64,000 nt of DNA from Micromonospora coriariae (GTDB lineage: Bacteria > Actinomycetota > Actinomycetes > Mycobacteriales > Micromonosporaceae). The stretch covers positions 4,092,001 through 4,156,000 of the forward strand of contig NZ_LT607412.1 in assembly GCF_900091455.1 (NCBI RefSeq). Reading direction: 5' to 3'. The notes beneath the pieces are model-generated. The model was not told where the DNA came from. It saw nothing but the letters and a program-made list of their open reading frames with translations, and did not search any database. Numbering within the stretch: position 1 is the stretch's first letter; each line of letters starts with the position of its first letter. Shown here piece after piece: positions 25,817 to 33,426 of this stretch. Made by a program: the position numbers and the translations under genes.

Positions 25817-27823
25817 GTGACCACGACGCAGAACGGCCGACCGGCAGCGGACGGCCCCGATCCCGGCACCGCTCCGAGCACCGCCGGCGCCGCGGCGCCG
25901 TTGCCGACGGAGGCGGGGCAGGTCTCCGAGAAGGAGGCGCGGCAGGTCGCCGAGGCGGCTCGCGAGTCCGCGTGGGACCGGCCCAGCTTCGGCAAGGAGC
26001 TGTTCCTCGGCCGGTTCCGGCTCGACCTGATCGACCCGTGGCCCCGGTCCGACCCGGACGACGTGGCCCGCGCCGACGAGTTCCTCGGCCGGTTCCGCGC
26101 CTTCCTGACCTCCGAAGTGGACGGCGCGGCCATCGAGCGCGACGCGTCCATCCCGGACGCGGTGTTCCACGGGCTGGCCGACCTCGGCGCGTTCGGCATG
26201 AAGATCGACCGCAAGTACGGCGGTCTCGGGCTGAGCAACTTGCACTACTGCCGGGCGCTGATGCTGGCCGGCTCGATCAGCCCGGCGATCGGCGCGCTGC
26301 TCTCGGCGCACCAGTCGATCGGGGTGCCGCAGCCGTTGAAGATGTTCGGCACCGCCGAGCAGAAGCAGCGCTTCCTGCCCCGGCTCGCCGCCGGCGAGGT
26401 GTCCGCGTTCCTGCTCACCGAACCGGACGTCGGCTCCGACCCGGCCCGGCTGGCCACCACCGCCGAGCCGACCGAGGACGGCACCGGCTACCGGCTCAAC
26501 GGCGTGAAGCTCTGGGCCACCAACGGCATCGTCGCCACCCTGCTGGTGGTGATGGCCCGGGTGCCGGCCACCGAGGGGCGGCGCGGCGGGATCACCGCGT
26601 TCGTGGTGGACGGCGACAGCGCGGGCATCACAGTGGAGCGGCGCAACGAGTTCGTCGGCCTGCGCGGCCTGGAGAACAGCCTGACCCGGTTCCACGACGT
26701 GTTCGTGCCCGCCGAGAACGTGATCGGCGGCGAGGGCAAGGGTCTGAAGATCGCCCTGACCACGCTGAACACCGGCCGGCTGTCGCTGCCGGCGATGTGC
26801 GTGGGCGCCGGCAAGTGGGCGCTCAACGTGGCCCGGGAGTGGGCCGCCGACCGGGTCCAGTGGGGCCGGCCGGTCGGCGAGCACGAGGCCGTTTCCCAGA
26901 AGCTCGCCTTCATCGCCGCCACCACGTACGGCATGGAGACCATGCTCGATCTCTGCTGCCTGCTCGCCGACGACGACCGCAACGACATCCGGATCGAGGC
27001 CGCGCTCGTCAAGCTGTACGCCAGCGAGATGGCCTGGAAGATCGCGGACGAGCTGATCCAGATCCGGGGCGGCCGGGGGTACGAGACGGCCGACTCGCTG
27101 GCCGCCCGCGGCGAACGCCCGGCCGCGGTCGAGCAGATGCTGCGCGACCTGCGGATCAACCGGATCTTCGAGGGCTCCACCGAGATCATGCACCTGCTGA
27201 TCGCCCGGGAGGCGGTCGACGCCCACCTGTCGGTGGCCGGCGACATCATCGACCCGGAGGCGGGGTGGGGCCGTAAGGCCCGTGCCGGCGCCCGAGCCGG
27301 GGCCTTCTACGCGAAGTGGCTGCCCACCCTGGCCGTCGGCCGGGGGCAGAGCCCGTCGGCGTACGCCGAGTTCGGGCCGCTGGCCGCGCACCTGCGTCAG
27401 GTGGAGCGCTCGTCGCGCAAGCTGGCCCGGTCGACGTTCTACGCGATGTCCCGCTGGCAGGGAAAGATGGAGCGCAAGCAGGCGTTCCTCGGCCGGGTGG
27501 TGGACATCGGCGCGGAGCTGTTCGCGATGTCCGCGGTCTGCGTCCGGGCGTCCGCCGAGCGGGACAGCCGGCCGGAGAACGTCGAACTGGCCGACCTGTT
27601 CTGCCGGCAGGCCCGGGTCCGGGTGGACGCCCTGTTCGCCGCCCTGTGGGACAACACCGATTCGGTCGACACCGCCGCCGCGAAGCGCATCCTCAACGGC
27701 CGCTATGCGGCCCTGGAGGAGGGCGTCATCACCCCGTCCGACGAGCTGCCCTGGGTGGCCCGCTGGGCGCCCGGTCCGTCCGCCGCCGCCGACGTCCGCC
27801 GCCGTATCCCGCCGAAGTCGTGA
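25817..27823 (+). CDS. Acyl-CoA dehydrogenase, long form
   Basis: Predicted 668 aa, well above the 380-400 aa of ordinary members. The N-terminal 85 residues are an extension. The FAD/acyl-CoA core shows AFLLTEPDVGSDPARL, YRLNGVKLWATNGIVA, GLRGLENSLTRFHDVFVP, TGRLSLPAMCVGAGKWAL and the C-terminal FEGSTEIMHLLIAREAVD, whose Glu lies at the usual base position. About 190 further residues resemble the extra helical domain of very-long-chain-type enzymes. GTG 25817 has a GAGGGGG site; a GTG at 25763 is also in frame, but TAGCGT at 25758-25763 looks like a -10 box. It catalyses alpha,beta-dehydrogenation of acyl-CoA in beta-oxidation. Confidence 0.87.
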   Translation: MTTTQNGRPAADGPDPGTAPSTAGAAAPLPTEAGQVSEKEARQVAEAARESAWDRPSFGKELFLGRFRLDLIDPWPRSDPDDVARADEFLGRFRAFLTSEVDGAAIERDASIPDAVFHGLADLGAFGMKIDRKYGGLGLSNLHYCRALMLAGSISPAIGALLSAHQSIGVPQPLKMFGTAEQKQRFLPRLAAGEVSAFLLTEPDVGSDPARLATTAEPTEDGTGYRLNGVKLWATNGIVATLLVVMARVPATEGRRGGITAFVVDGDSAGITVERRNEFVGLRGLENSLTRFHDVFVPAENVIGGEGKGLKIALTTLNTGRLSLPAMCVGAGKWALNVAREWAADRVQWGRPVGEHEAVSQKLAFIAATTYGMETMLDLCCLLADDDRNDIRIEAALVKLYASEMAWKIADELIQIRGGRGYETADSLAARGERPAAVEQMLRDLRINRIFEGSTEIMHLLIAREAVDAHLSVAGDIIDPEAGWGRKARAGARAGAFYAKWLPTLAVGRGQSPSAYAEFGPLAAHLRQVERSSRKLARSTFYAMSRWQGKMERKQAFLGRVVDIGAELFAMSAVCVRASAERDSRPENVELADLFCRQARVRVDALFAALWDNTDSVDTAAAKRILNGRYAALEEGVITPSDELPWVARWAPGPSAAADVRRRIPPKS

Positions 27824-27829
27824 CGGGTG

Positions 27830-27857
27830 CCGCCCGGCGCGTCGCCGTGCCGGGCGG
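27830..27857. terminator. Stem-loop between convergent genes
   Basis: Perfect 9-bp arms CCGCCCGGC (27830-27838) and GCCGGGCGG (27849-27857) with a 10-nt loop, between the acyl-CoA dehydrogenase stop and the end of the small minus-strand gene. Confidence 0.55.
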
Positions 27858-28025
27858 TCAGCGGGCGACCGCCCAGGCCAGCACCGCCGCCAGGATCAGG
27901 CCGTTGAGCACCGCGAGACCCAGGTACGCCGCAGACGGGATCTTCCGGCCCCGTCGGACGAAGGAGAGCAGGACCGCGGCGTAGCCGAGCAGCAGGACGG
28001 CGATGACGACCAGGAAGTAGAACAC
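27858..28025 (-). CDS. Small two-helix membrane protein, 55 aa
   Basis: Starting at GTG 28025 behind an AAGG site, the product is FYFLVVIAVLLLGYAAVLLSF, a basic turn (VRRGRKIPSAAY), then LGLAVLNGLILAAVLAWAVAR: two transmembrane helices and nothing else. No family is recognised. It lies 22 nt after the 202-aa membrane protein gene on the same strand and probably shares its transcript. Confidence 0.6.
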   Translation of the reverse strand: MFYFLVVIAVLLLGYAAVLLSFVRRGRKIPSAAYLGLAVLNGLILAAVLAWAVAR

Positions 28026-28047
28026 GCCGACGACCTTAGCGGGCCGC

Positions 28048-28656
28048 TCAGCGGCTCCTGGCGCGCAGGCCGAGCTGCCGCAACTCCAGCGCGGCCAGGG
28101 CGTCGACGGTGTCGTCGTCGCCGCGCCGCCACGCCTCGGCCACATCGGGCGCGATCCGGGTCAGCCGGCCCAGCGGCTGGGTGGCCAGCGCGCGCAGGGC
28201 GAGCAGGTCCCGGCCGGCCGGCCCCGCCGCCAGCTTCGCGGCCGAGGAGGCCCGGCGCATCCAGCGGACCCGCAGGGGCAGCCACCCGAACAGCACCAGA
28301 CCGAGCGGGAAGATCAGCACTGCGATGGCGAGGGCGAGGGCGAGCTGGTCGACCAGCTGCTGCTGGTCACGGCCGGCGTCGGCGAGCGACCGGGCGGCGT
28401 CGGCGGCCCGCTGGAAGGGCGCGGTCAGCTCGTCGCCGACCAGCGGCACCCGGCCAACCTTGCTGCCGGCGTCGCCCAGGTTGTCGGCGAGCCCGCTGCC
28501 GGCGCCCTCCAGCTTCTGCCCCGGTACGGCGAGCTTCTGCACCAGGTCGTGCAGCCAGAGCGCGCCGCGGATCGCGACGTACACCCAGGCGACGACGAGC
28601 AGGTCGGTGAGCAACTGACGGGCGGCGGTCGGAAAGCGATCGGCGTAGATCTTCAC
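28048..28656 (-). CDS. Membrane protein of unknown function, 202 aa
   Basis: GTG 28656 gives an N-terminus KIYADRFPTAARQLLTDLLVVAWVYVAIRGALWL with a first transmembrane helix. A 70-residue extracytoplasmic-looking loop (GAGSGLADNLGDAGSKVGRVPLVG), a second helix at LALALAIAVLIFPLGLVLFGWL, and a basic/acidic cytoplasmic C-terminus of about 60 residues follow. No catalytic motif is visible. Similar two-helix proteins are found in other Micromonosporaceae; the role is unknown. Confidence 0.7.
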   Translation of the reverse strand: MKIYADRFPTAARQLLTDLLVVAWVYVAIRGALWLHDLVQKLAVPGQKLEGAGSGLADNLGDAGSKVGRVPLVGDELTAPFQRAADAARSLADAGRDQQQLVDQLALALAIAVLIFPLGLVLFGWLPLRVRWMRRASSAAKLAAGPAGRDLLALRALATQPLGRLTRIAPDVAEAWRRGDDDTVDALAALELRQLGLRARSR

Positions 28657-28815
28657 GCCGGACAGCGTGCCACGAACCGCCGGACACGGCACTGGTCGAA
28701 TCAGCCGGCGGGACGGCCAACCCGCATGCGGTCCACCCGTCGAATCGCCGTCGTCGCGCTCGTCGCCGGCAGCATTCCTCAGAGCAAAGGGCCTGGAGGG
28801 TGGCCGGGGCGTTGG

Positions 28816-29217
28816 TCAGTGGGCGCAGGCCGGGCAGGTGCCGAAGATCTCCAGGGTGTGGCTGACATCGGCGTAGCCGTGCTGGGCGGCGACCCGATCA
28901 GCCCAGCTCTCCACTGCCGGGCCGGCCACCTCGACCGTGTTGCCGCAGGCCCGGCACACCAGGTGGTGGTGGTGCCCCTCGCTGCACCGGCGGTAGAGGT
29001 GCTCGCCGCCCGGCGGGCGCATCACGTCGATCTCGCCCGCGTCGGCCAGCCCCTGCAGCGTGCGGTAGACAGTGGTCAGGCCGACCCGCTCGCCGCGTTG
29101 CCGCAGCATCGCGTGCAGGTCCTGGGCGCTGTGGAAACCCTCCATCTCGGCGAGCAGCGCGCTCACCGCCGAGCGCTGCCGGGTGTTGCGCACCGCGGTG
29201 CCACCCTCGCTCATCAT
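28816..29217 (-). CDS. zur: Fur-family repressor, probable zinc regulator Zur
   Basis: Predicted 133 aa. The winged helix spans TRQRSAVSALLAEMEGFHSAQDLHAML to GLTTVYRTLQGLADAGEIDVM. The metal core has HLYRRCSEGHHHHLVCRACGNTVEV and a C-terminal CPAC pair, i.e. the CxxC...CxxC structural zinc site plus His ligands of the regulatory site. Linkage to znuABC and a Zur-like box before znuA point to zinc rather than iron. The ATG overlaps the stop of the SmtB-type gene (ATGA). Confidence 0.92.
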   Translation of the reverse strand: MMSEGGTAVRNTRQRSAVSALLAEMEGFHSAQDLHAMLRQRGERVGLTTVYRTLQGLADAGEIDVMRPPGGEHLYRRCSEGHHHHLVCRACGNTVEVAGPAVESWADRVAAQHGYADVSHTLEIFGTCPACAH

Positions 29218-29510
29218 CCCTCCCCGGCATGGCTGACCGCGTCCGCCACGATGTGCGCGACGTGCTCGTCGACCAGGCTGTAGGCGATCTCCCGACCCCG
29301 GCGGGAACCCCGCACCACGCCGGCGCCGCGCAGCACCCGCAGGTGCTGGGAGACCAGCGGTTGCGCGGCCCCGAGCTTCTCCACCAGCTCGTGCACGCAC
29401 CGCTCGCCGTCGGCGAGCTCACTGACGATGGCCAGCCGGATGGGCGCCGACAGGGCGCGGAGCAACTCGCTGGCCCCATCGAACCCCTCGTAGCCCGTTG
29501 CGCTGGTCAC
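29214..29510 (-). CDS. ArsR/SmtB-family metal-responsive repressor
   Basis: Predicted 98 aa. The winged helix runs from LLRALSAPIRLAIVSELADGERCVHEL through LVSQHLRVLRGAGVV. The last helix reads DEHVAHIVADAVSHAGE, which fits the alpha-5 zinc site D-x-H-x10-H-x2-E of zinc sensors such as SmtB and CzrA. In mycobacteria smtB and zur are also adjacent. Binding of zinc should release it from DNA; its likely role is to coordinate uptake and efflux with Zur. GTG is the start; GGTAACCAATACC just upstream is a candidate operator. Confidence 0.88.
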   Translation of the reverse strand: MTSATGYEGFDGASELLRALSAPIRLAIVSELADGERCVHELVEKLGAAQPLVSQHLRVLRGAGVVRGSRRGREIAYSLVDEHVAHIVADAVSHAGEG

Positions 29511-29518
29511 CCTGCAAC

Positions 29519-29531
29519 GGTAACCAATACC
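29519..29531. promoter_or_regulatory. Candidate operator before the smtB-like gene
   Basis: Short palindrome GGTA-N5-TACC, 9 nt upstream of the GTG at 29510, in the 43-nt gap after znuB. It could serve an internal promoter of the two repressor genes. The arms are only 4 bp, so this is tentative. Confidence 0.3.
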
Positions 29532-29553
29532 GGCGACATCCCGCTGATCAGGT

Positions 29554-30420
29554 TCAACCCAGCACGACCTCGTGCGGTTCCGGCGCCGGCGCGGCGGCCG
29601 GCGTGGCCCGGCGGCGCAACGCCCGCCAGACCCCACCCGCCACGGCCACCACCAGGAACGAGGCGATCGCCACCAGCACCACCGAGGCGCCCGGCGCGGT
29701 GTCCGCCGTGGCCGCCACCCAGACACCCGAGCCGGCGGCGAAGAGCCCGAGCGCCATCGCGGCGGCCATCGTGCTGCGGAAGCCCCGGGTGACCTGCTGG
29801 GCGGTGGCGACCGGCACCACCATCAACGCGCTGATCAGCAGCACTCCGACGGCCCGCATGGCGATTGTCACGGTGACCGCGGTGGCGACAGCGATCAGCA
29901 GGTTCAGCGTGCGGACCGGGAGGCCGGAGACCCGGGCGTACTCCTCGTCGTGACTGACCGCGAACAGCGCCGGCCGCAACGCGATCATCGTCACCAGGAT
30001 CGCCGCGCCGAGCACCGCGATGGTGGTCAGGTCGGCGGGCGAGATGGTGGTCAGCGACCCGAACAGGTAGGCGTTGAGGTTCGCGCTGGTCGCGTCGGAA
30101 AGGCCGACCAGGAGTACGCCGCCCGCGATGCCGCCGTAGAAGAGCAGGGCCAGGGCCAGGTCACCGGAGGTACGCCCGCGGGCACGGACGATCTCGATGG
30201 CGATCGCGCCGATGGTGGCGGCGATCACCGCCACCAGCACCGGTGAGCGGTTGAGCAGCAGTCCCGCCCCGACGCCGGTCAGCGCCACGTGCCCCACACC
30301 GTCGCCGATCAACGCCAGCCGGCGCTGCACCAGGTAGATGCCGAGCGCCGGCGCGGCCAGGCCGATCACCAGCGCGCCGATCAGGGCACGCTGCATGTAG
30401 GGGTACTGGAAGAGTTCCAT
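29554..30420 (-). CDS. znuB: Zinc ABC transporter permease ZnuB
   Basis: Predicted 288 aa with eight or so hydrophobic helices, as in ABC-3 family permeases. Conserved blocks are the N-terminal YMQRALIGALVIGLAAPALGIYLVQRRLALIGDGVGHVALTGV (in parts), FGSLTTISPADL, HDEEYARVSGLPV and MRAVGVLLISALMVVPVATA. It forms the channel of the zinc importer. It lies 3 nt after znuC. Confidence 0.93.
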   Translation of the reverse strand: MELFQYPYMQRALIGALVIGLAAPALGIYLVQRRLALIGDGVGHVALTGVGAGLLLNRSPVLVAVIAATIGAIAIEIVRARGRTSGDLALALLFYGGIAGGVLLVGLSDATSANLNAYLFGSLTTISPADLTTIAVLGAAILVTMIALRPALFAVSHDEEYARVSGLPVRTLNLLIAVATAVTVTIAMRAVGVLLISALMVVPVATAQQVTRGFRSTMAAAMALGLFAAGSGVWVAATADTAPGASVVLVAIASFLVVAVAGGVWRALRRRATPAAAPAPEPHEVVLG

Positions 30421-30423
30421 GGG

Positions 30424-31185
30424 TCAGTTGCTCCACAGCCCGGCGGGCTCGTCGTAGCAGTGCGGGTGCACGTGGTCGTGGTCGGGCTCCGCGTGATGGC
30501 CGGCCGGGTCCGGCACCGCGCCGTCGTGGGCGATGCGACCCTCGTGGACGACGACGGCCCGGCTGATCACCGGTCGCAGCGGGCCCAACTCGTGGGCGAC
30601 GAGCAGCACTGTTCCGCCGTCGGCGACGAAGTCGCGCAGCGCGCCGGCGAACGCCTCCTGGCTGGCCGCGTCCACCCCGGCGGTGGGCTCGTCGAGAACC
30701 AGCAGCTCCGGCTGGCCGGCCAGGGCGCGGGCGATCAGGGTGCGCTGCTGCTGGCCGCCGGAGAGCGTGGACACCGGGTCACCGGCCCGGTCGGCGAGCC
30801 CGACAGCGCGCAGCGCGGCGTCGACGGCGGACCGGTCGGCTCGACCCGGCGGACGCAGCACCCCCCGACGGGCCAGCCGGCCGGAGGCCACCACCTCCCG
30901 GACGGTGGCCGGCACGCCGCCGCCGGCGCCCAGGCGCTGCGGGACGTACCCGATGCGCGCCCACTGTCGGAAACGGCGCAACGGCCGGTCGAAGAGGGTG
31001 ACCGAGCCGGCGCTGATCGGCACCAGCCCGAGCACGGCCCGGATCAGGGTGGACTTGCCGGAGCCGTTGGCGCCGAGCACCGCGACCACCTCGCCGGCGG
31101 TCACGGTGAGTGAGACGTCCCGGAGCACCGGGCGGCCGTCGTAGCCGACCGCCCCGTGCTCGACGGTGATGACGGGTGCGCTCAC
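30424..31185 (-). CDS. znuC: Zinc ABC transporter ATPase ZnuC
   Basis: Predicted 253 aa. Walker A is GANGSGKST, the signature LSGGQQQRTLIARAL, Walker B LLVLDEPTAGVD, and the switch His is in LLVAHELG. The C-terminus is His-rich (HHAEPDHDHVHPH), which suits a zinc-handling subunit. GTG overlaps the znuA stop (GTGA). Confidence 0.93.
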   Translation of the reverse strand: MSAPVITVEHGAVGYDGRPVLRDVSLTVTAGEVVAVLGANGSGKSTLIRAVLGLVPISAGSVTLFDRPLRRFRQWARIGYVPQRLGAGGGVPATVREVVASGRLARRGVLRPPGRADRSAVDAALRAVGLADRAGDPVSTLSGGQQQRTLIARALAGQPELLVLDEPTAGVDAASQEAFAGALRDFVADGGTVLLVAHELGPLRPVISRAVVVHEGRIAHDGAVPDPAGHHAEPDHDHVHPHCYDEPAGLWSN

Positions 31186-32126
31186 GAGCAGCTCAACGCC
31201 GTCCGCAGGGTCTGCAGGTTGGTACGCATGACCGAAAGGTAGTCCGCGCCGCTGCCGGCGGCGAGCCCTTCGATCGGGTCCAGCACCGCGGTCCGCGCGC
31301 CGACCTGACCGGCGATGGTCTCGGCGACCTTCGGGCTGACCAGTGTCTCGAAGAAGATCGTGCTGGCCCGGTGCTCCTTCGCCTCCTCGATCACCTGCGC
31401 GAGCCGCTGCGGCGAGGGCTCGACGTCCGGGCTGAGTCCGGTGATCCCGACCTGCTCCAGCCGGTACCGGTCGGCCAGGTAGCCGAACGCGGCGTGGCTG
31501 GTCACGATCTCCCGCCGCTGGCAGGTCCGCAGGCCCTGGGTGAACTCGCCGTCCAGCGCCGTCAGGTCGCCGCGCAGCGCCGCGGAGCGGGCGGTGTAGT
31601 CGGCGGCGTGGTCCGGGTCGGCCTTGCCGAGCCGCTGGGCGAGCTGGTCGCCGATGGCGGCCAGTCGGGTCGGGTCGAGCCAGACGTGCGGGTCCTTGCC
31701 GCCGTGCTCCTCGGCGCGCCCCTCCTCGCCCTCGTGGTCGTGCCCGCCGGCCGACGCGTCCAGCAGCGGCTGCACGCTGGTGACGTCGAACGTCCGGTCG
31801 TCACCGTTCTGCGCGACGGCGTCGTCCACCGCCGGCTGGAAGCCCTTCAGGTAGACGATCAGCTCGGCCTCGCTCACCTGGCCGACCTGGCTCGGGGTGA
31901 GCTCCAGGTCGTGCGGCTCGGCGCCGGGCTTGGCGAGGTTGGTCACCCGCACCGCGTCGCCGCCGATCCGCTCAGCGAGGAACTGGAGTGGATAGAACGC
32001 GGCGACCACGTCGACCCGCTCGGGGTCGGCGCCGGCGGCGTTGCCGATGGAGCAGCCGGCGCCGGCGCCCAGGGCGAGCAGGGCGGTCGCGGCGGCCAGG
32101 ACGCGGGACGTGGTGCGGTTGGTCAT
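31182..32126 (-). CDS. znuA: Zinc-binding lipoprotein ZnuA
   Basis: Predicted 314 aa. The signal peptide ends in a lipobox before C25 (GAGAGC). The cluster A-I substrate-binding fold has the three His ligand regions EPHDLELTPSQ, DPHVWLDPTR and TSHAAFGYLADRY, with D near the end (VLDPIEGL). A short His/Glu-rich loop (GGHDHEGEEGRAEEHGG) between strands is typical of zinc-specific members. It captures zinc outside the membrane for ZnuBC. A Zur-like box sits 23-35 nt before the ATG. Confidence 0.93.
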   Translation of the reverse strand: MTNRTTSRVLAAATALLALGAGAGCSIGNAAGADPERVDVVAAFYPLQFLAERIGGDAVRVTNLAKPGAEPHDLELTPSQVGQVSEAELIVYLKGFQPAVDDAVAQNGDDRTFDVTSVQPLLDASAGGHDHEGEEGRAEEHGGKDPHVWLDPTRLAAIGDQLAQRLGKADPDHAADYTARSAALRGDLTALDGEFTQGLRTCQRREIVTSHAAFGYLADRYRLEQVGITGLSPDVEPSPQRLAQVIEEAKEHRASTIFFETLVSPKVAETIAGQVGARTAVLDPIEGLAAGSGADYLSVMRTNLQTLRTALSCS

Positions 32127-32148
32127 GTCCCCAACTGTCCGCGGGAAC

Positions 32149-32161
32149 GACAATGATTGTC
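32149..32161. promoter_or_regulatory. Zur box upstream of znuA
   Basis: GACAATGATTGTC is a perfect 6-1-6 palindrome with the AATNATT core of actinobacterial Zur sites. On the znuA strand it includes TTGACA (32164-32159), a likely -35 element, so zinc-loaded Zur would block RNA polymerase. This predicts induction of znuACB-smtB-zur under zinc starvation. Confidence 0.8.
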
Positions 32162-32180
32162 AAAAACGCATGAGTGCATG

Positions 32181-32438
32181 TCAGAGCAGCTTCGCCAGGC
32201 CCACCGTCACCAGCAGGGTCAGCATCAGCAGCCGGATCAGCCGGGTCTGCGGGGCCTGAACCGGCCAGGTGGTGGCCAACAGGGCGATCAGGCCCGCGGC
32301 CAGCGCCAGCGTCAGCAGCCCGCCGATCACCCCGGGCGTGAAGAACGCGACCAGCACCACCACCAGGGTGAGCAGGAACACCGACGTCGGGTTCGCCCCG
32401 GCCAACCGAGCCAGCAGAGGGCGCTGCGTACGCTGCAT
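32181..32438 (-). CDS. Small membrane protein, DUF6703-like
   Basis: Predicted 85 aa. A basic N-terminus (MQRTQRPLLARLAGANP) precedes three closely spaced hydrophobic helices (SVFLLTLVVVLVAFFTPG, IGGLLTLALAAGLIALLATTWPV, LIRLLMLTLLVTVGLAKLL). I recall such proteins as DUF6703, but the name is from memory. TAGAGT stands 7 nt before the ATG, so the mRNA is probably leaderless. It precedes znuA on the same strand; the Zur box lies between them. Confidence 0.7.
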   Translation of the reverse strand: MQRTQRPLLARLAGANPTSVFLLTLVVVLVAFFTPGVIGGLLTLALAAGLIALLATTWPVQAPQTRLIRLLMLTLLVTVGLAKLL

Positions 32439-32445
32439 CCCACAG

Positions 32446-32451
32446 ACTCTA
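32446..32451 (-). promoter_or_regulatory. -10 box TAGAGT of the DUF6703-like gene
   Basis: On the minus strand TAGAGT is followed by 7 nt and ATG 32438; no ribosome site is present. Confidence 0.5.
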
Positions 32452-32465
32452 CGAGGAGGAACCCG

Positions 32466-32807
32466 GTGCTGGTGACCAACCGGTTCGTGGTCGACGTCGA
32501 TGTCGCCGACGACTTCACCGAACGGGCGCACGCCGCCCTCACCGCGCTGGCAGCCCGCCCCGGCTACCTGCGCGGTCAACTGGTCCGGGCGCTGGACGAT
32601 CCCCGCCACTGGTCCCTGGTCACCGAGTGGGAGTCGGTCGGCACGTACCGGCGGGCACTGGGCGCCTTCGAGGTCAAGGTGAGCGCGGTGCCGTTGCTCG
32701 CCGAGTCGGTCGACGAGCCGTCCGCGTACGAGGCGCTGGCCACCGCGGCGCCCGGCGGGGCCGTGGTGGTCGCCGAGAGTGATCGGGCTGCTGGTCCTTA
32801 CCGCTGA
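32466..32807 (+). CDS. Antibiotic biosynthesis monooxygenase-type (ABM) protein
   Basis: Predicted 113 aa. A very strong ribosome site (GAGGAGGAA) precedes GTG. The ABM/dimeric ferredoxin-like fold is suggested by NRFVVDVDVADDFTERAHAALTALAARPGYLRGQLVRALDDPRHWSLVTEWESVGTYRRAL (in parts) and by VPLLAESVDEPSAYE. Such proteins act as small oxygenases or stress-related heme or quinol enzymes; no substrate can be given. It is divergent from the DUF6703-like gene. Confidence 0.75.
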   Translation: MLVTNRFVVDVDVADDFTERAHAALTALAARPGYLRGQLVRALDDPRHWSLVTEWESVGTYRRALGAFEVKVSAVPLLAESVDEPSAYEALATAAPGGAVVVAESDRAAGPYR

Positions 32808-32819
32808 GCCGTCGGGCAC

Positions 32820-32825
32820 TACCCT
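32820..32825 (+). promoter_or_regulatory. -10 box TACCCT before the 159-aa membrane protein gene
   Basis: TACCCT, a 6-nt gap, then ATG 32832, with no Shine-Dalgarno sequence. Confidence 0.5.
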
Positions 32826-32831
32826 GCTCCT

Positions 32832-33311
32832 ATGACCGCACCCGCCCCGCCGCCCGGTCCCGGGGTGGCGCCGCCGTTCGCCGCGCCCCCCACCGAGGGC
32901 CGCCGGACCCGGCTCTGGATCGGCCTCGGCGTCGGCGCGCTCGCCGTGCTGCTCTGCTGTGGCGGGGGCGGAGCGGCAGTGGTCGGCCTGGCCGTCACCG
33001 GCGTGCAGGCGATCCGTGAACAGGGCCGCACGGTGACCAGCGACTACTACCAGGCGCTGGTCGAGCGGAACTACGGACGGGCCTACGACCAGCTCTGCGA
33101 CGACGCGCAGCGGCGCGAGTCGCGCCCCGAGTTCGAGCGGCGCGCGGCCGCCGAGCCGCAGGTCGCCGCATACCGGGTGGGTGAGGTGGACACAACCAGC
33201 CTGACCGTGCCGGTAGACGTGACGCTCGACGGCGGTGACCGGGAGCAGCAACAGGTCAGCCTGGGTCAGGACGGCCAGACCGGTGGCATGGAGGTCTGCG
33301 GGGTGAACTGA
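32832..33311 (+). CDS. Membrane-anchored protein, DUF4878-like
   Basis: Predicted 159 aa. A Pro/Ala-rich cytoplasmic N-terminus (about 25 residues) is followed by one membrane helix ([28 protein letters not shown], in parts) and an extracellular domain with [27 protein letters not shown], the pattern of NTF2-like DUF4878 domains. Two cysteines (in QLCDD and MEVCGVN) may pair. Function unknown. Confidence 0.7.
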   Translation: MTAPAPPPGPGVAPPFAAPPTEGRRTRLWIGLGVGALAVLLCCGGGGAAVVGLAVTGVQAIREQGRTVTSDYYQALVERNYGRAYDQLCDDAQRRESRPEFERRAAAEPQVAAYRVGEVDTTSLTVPVDVTLDGGDREQQQVSLGQDGQTGGMEVCGVN

Positions 33312-33335
33312 GCCGCCCCCGGTATTCTGCTGGGC

Positions 33336-33368
33336 TCGGGGCGACAGTGGTCGTACCGTTGTCCCCGA
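33336..33368 (+). other. Hairpin in the glyS 5' region
   Basis: TCGGGG-C-GACA pairs with TGTC-CCCGA, leaving one bulged C, 58 nt before the glyS start. No T-box sequence (TGGNACC-type) is present. It may be a simple leader structure or a weak terminator of the preceding gene. Confidence 0.3.
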
Positions 33369-33426
33369 ACTGACCGATCCATCCACATCTCGCCCCCGCC
33401 GACCGCCAGCCGGCGTAGGAGGAAAC

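Noticed and set aside
33312..33426. T-box riboswitch before glyS
   Set aside because: A hairpin is present but there is no T-box bulge sequence, no specifier loop that I can place, and no antiterminator/terminator pair.
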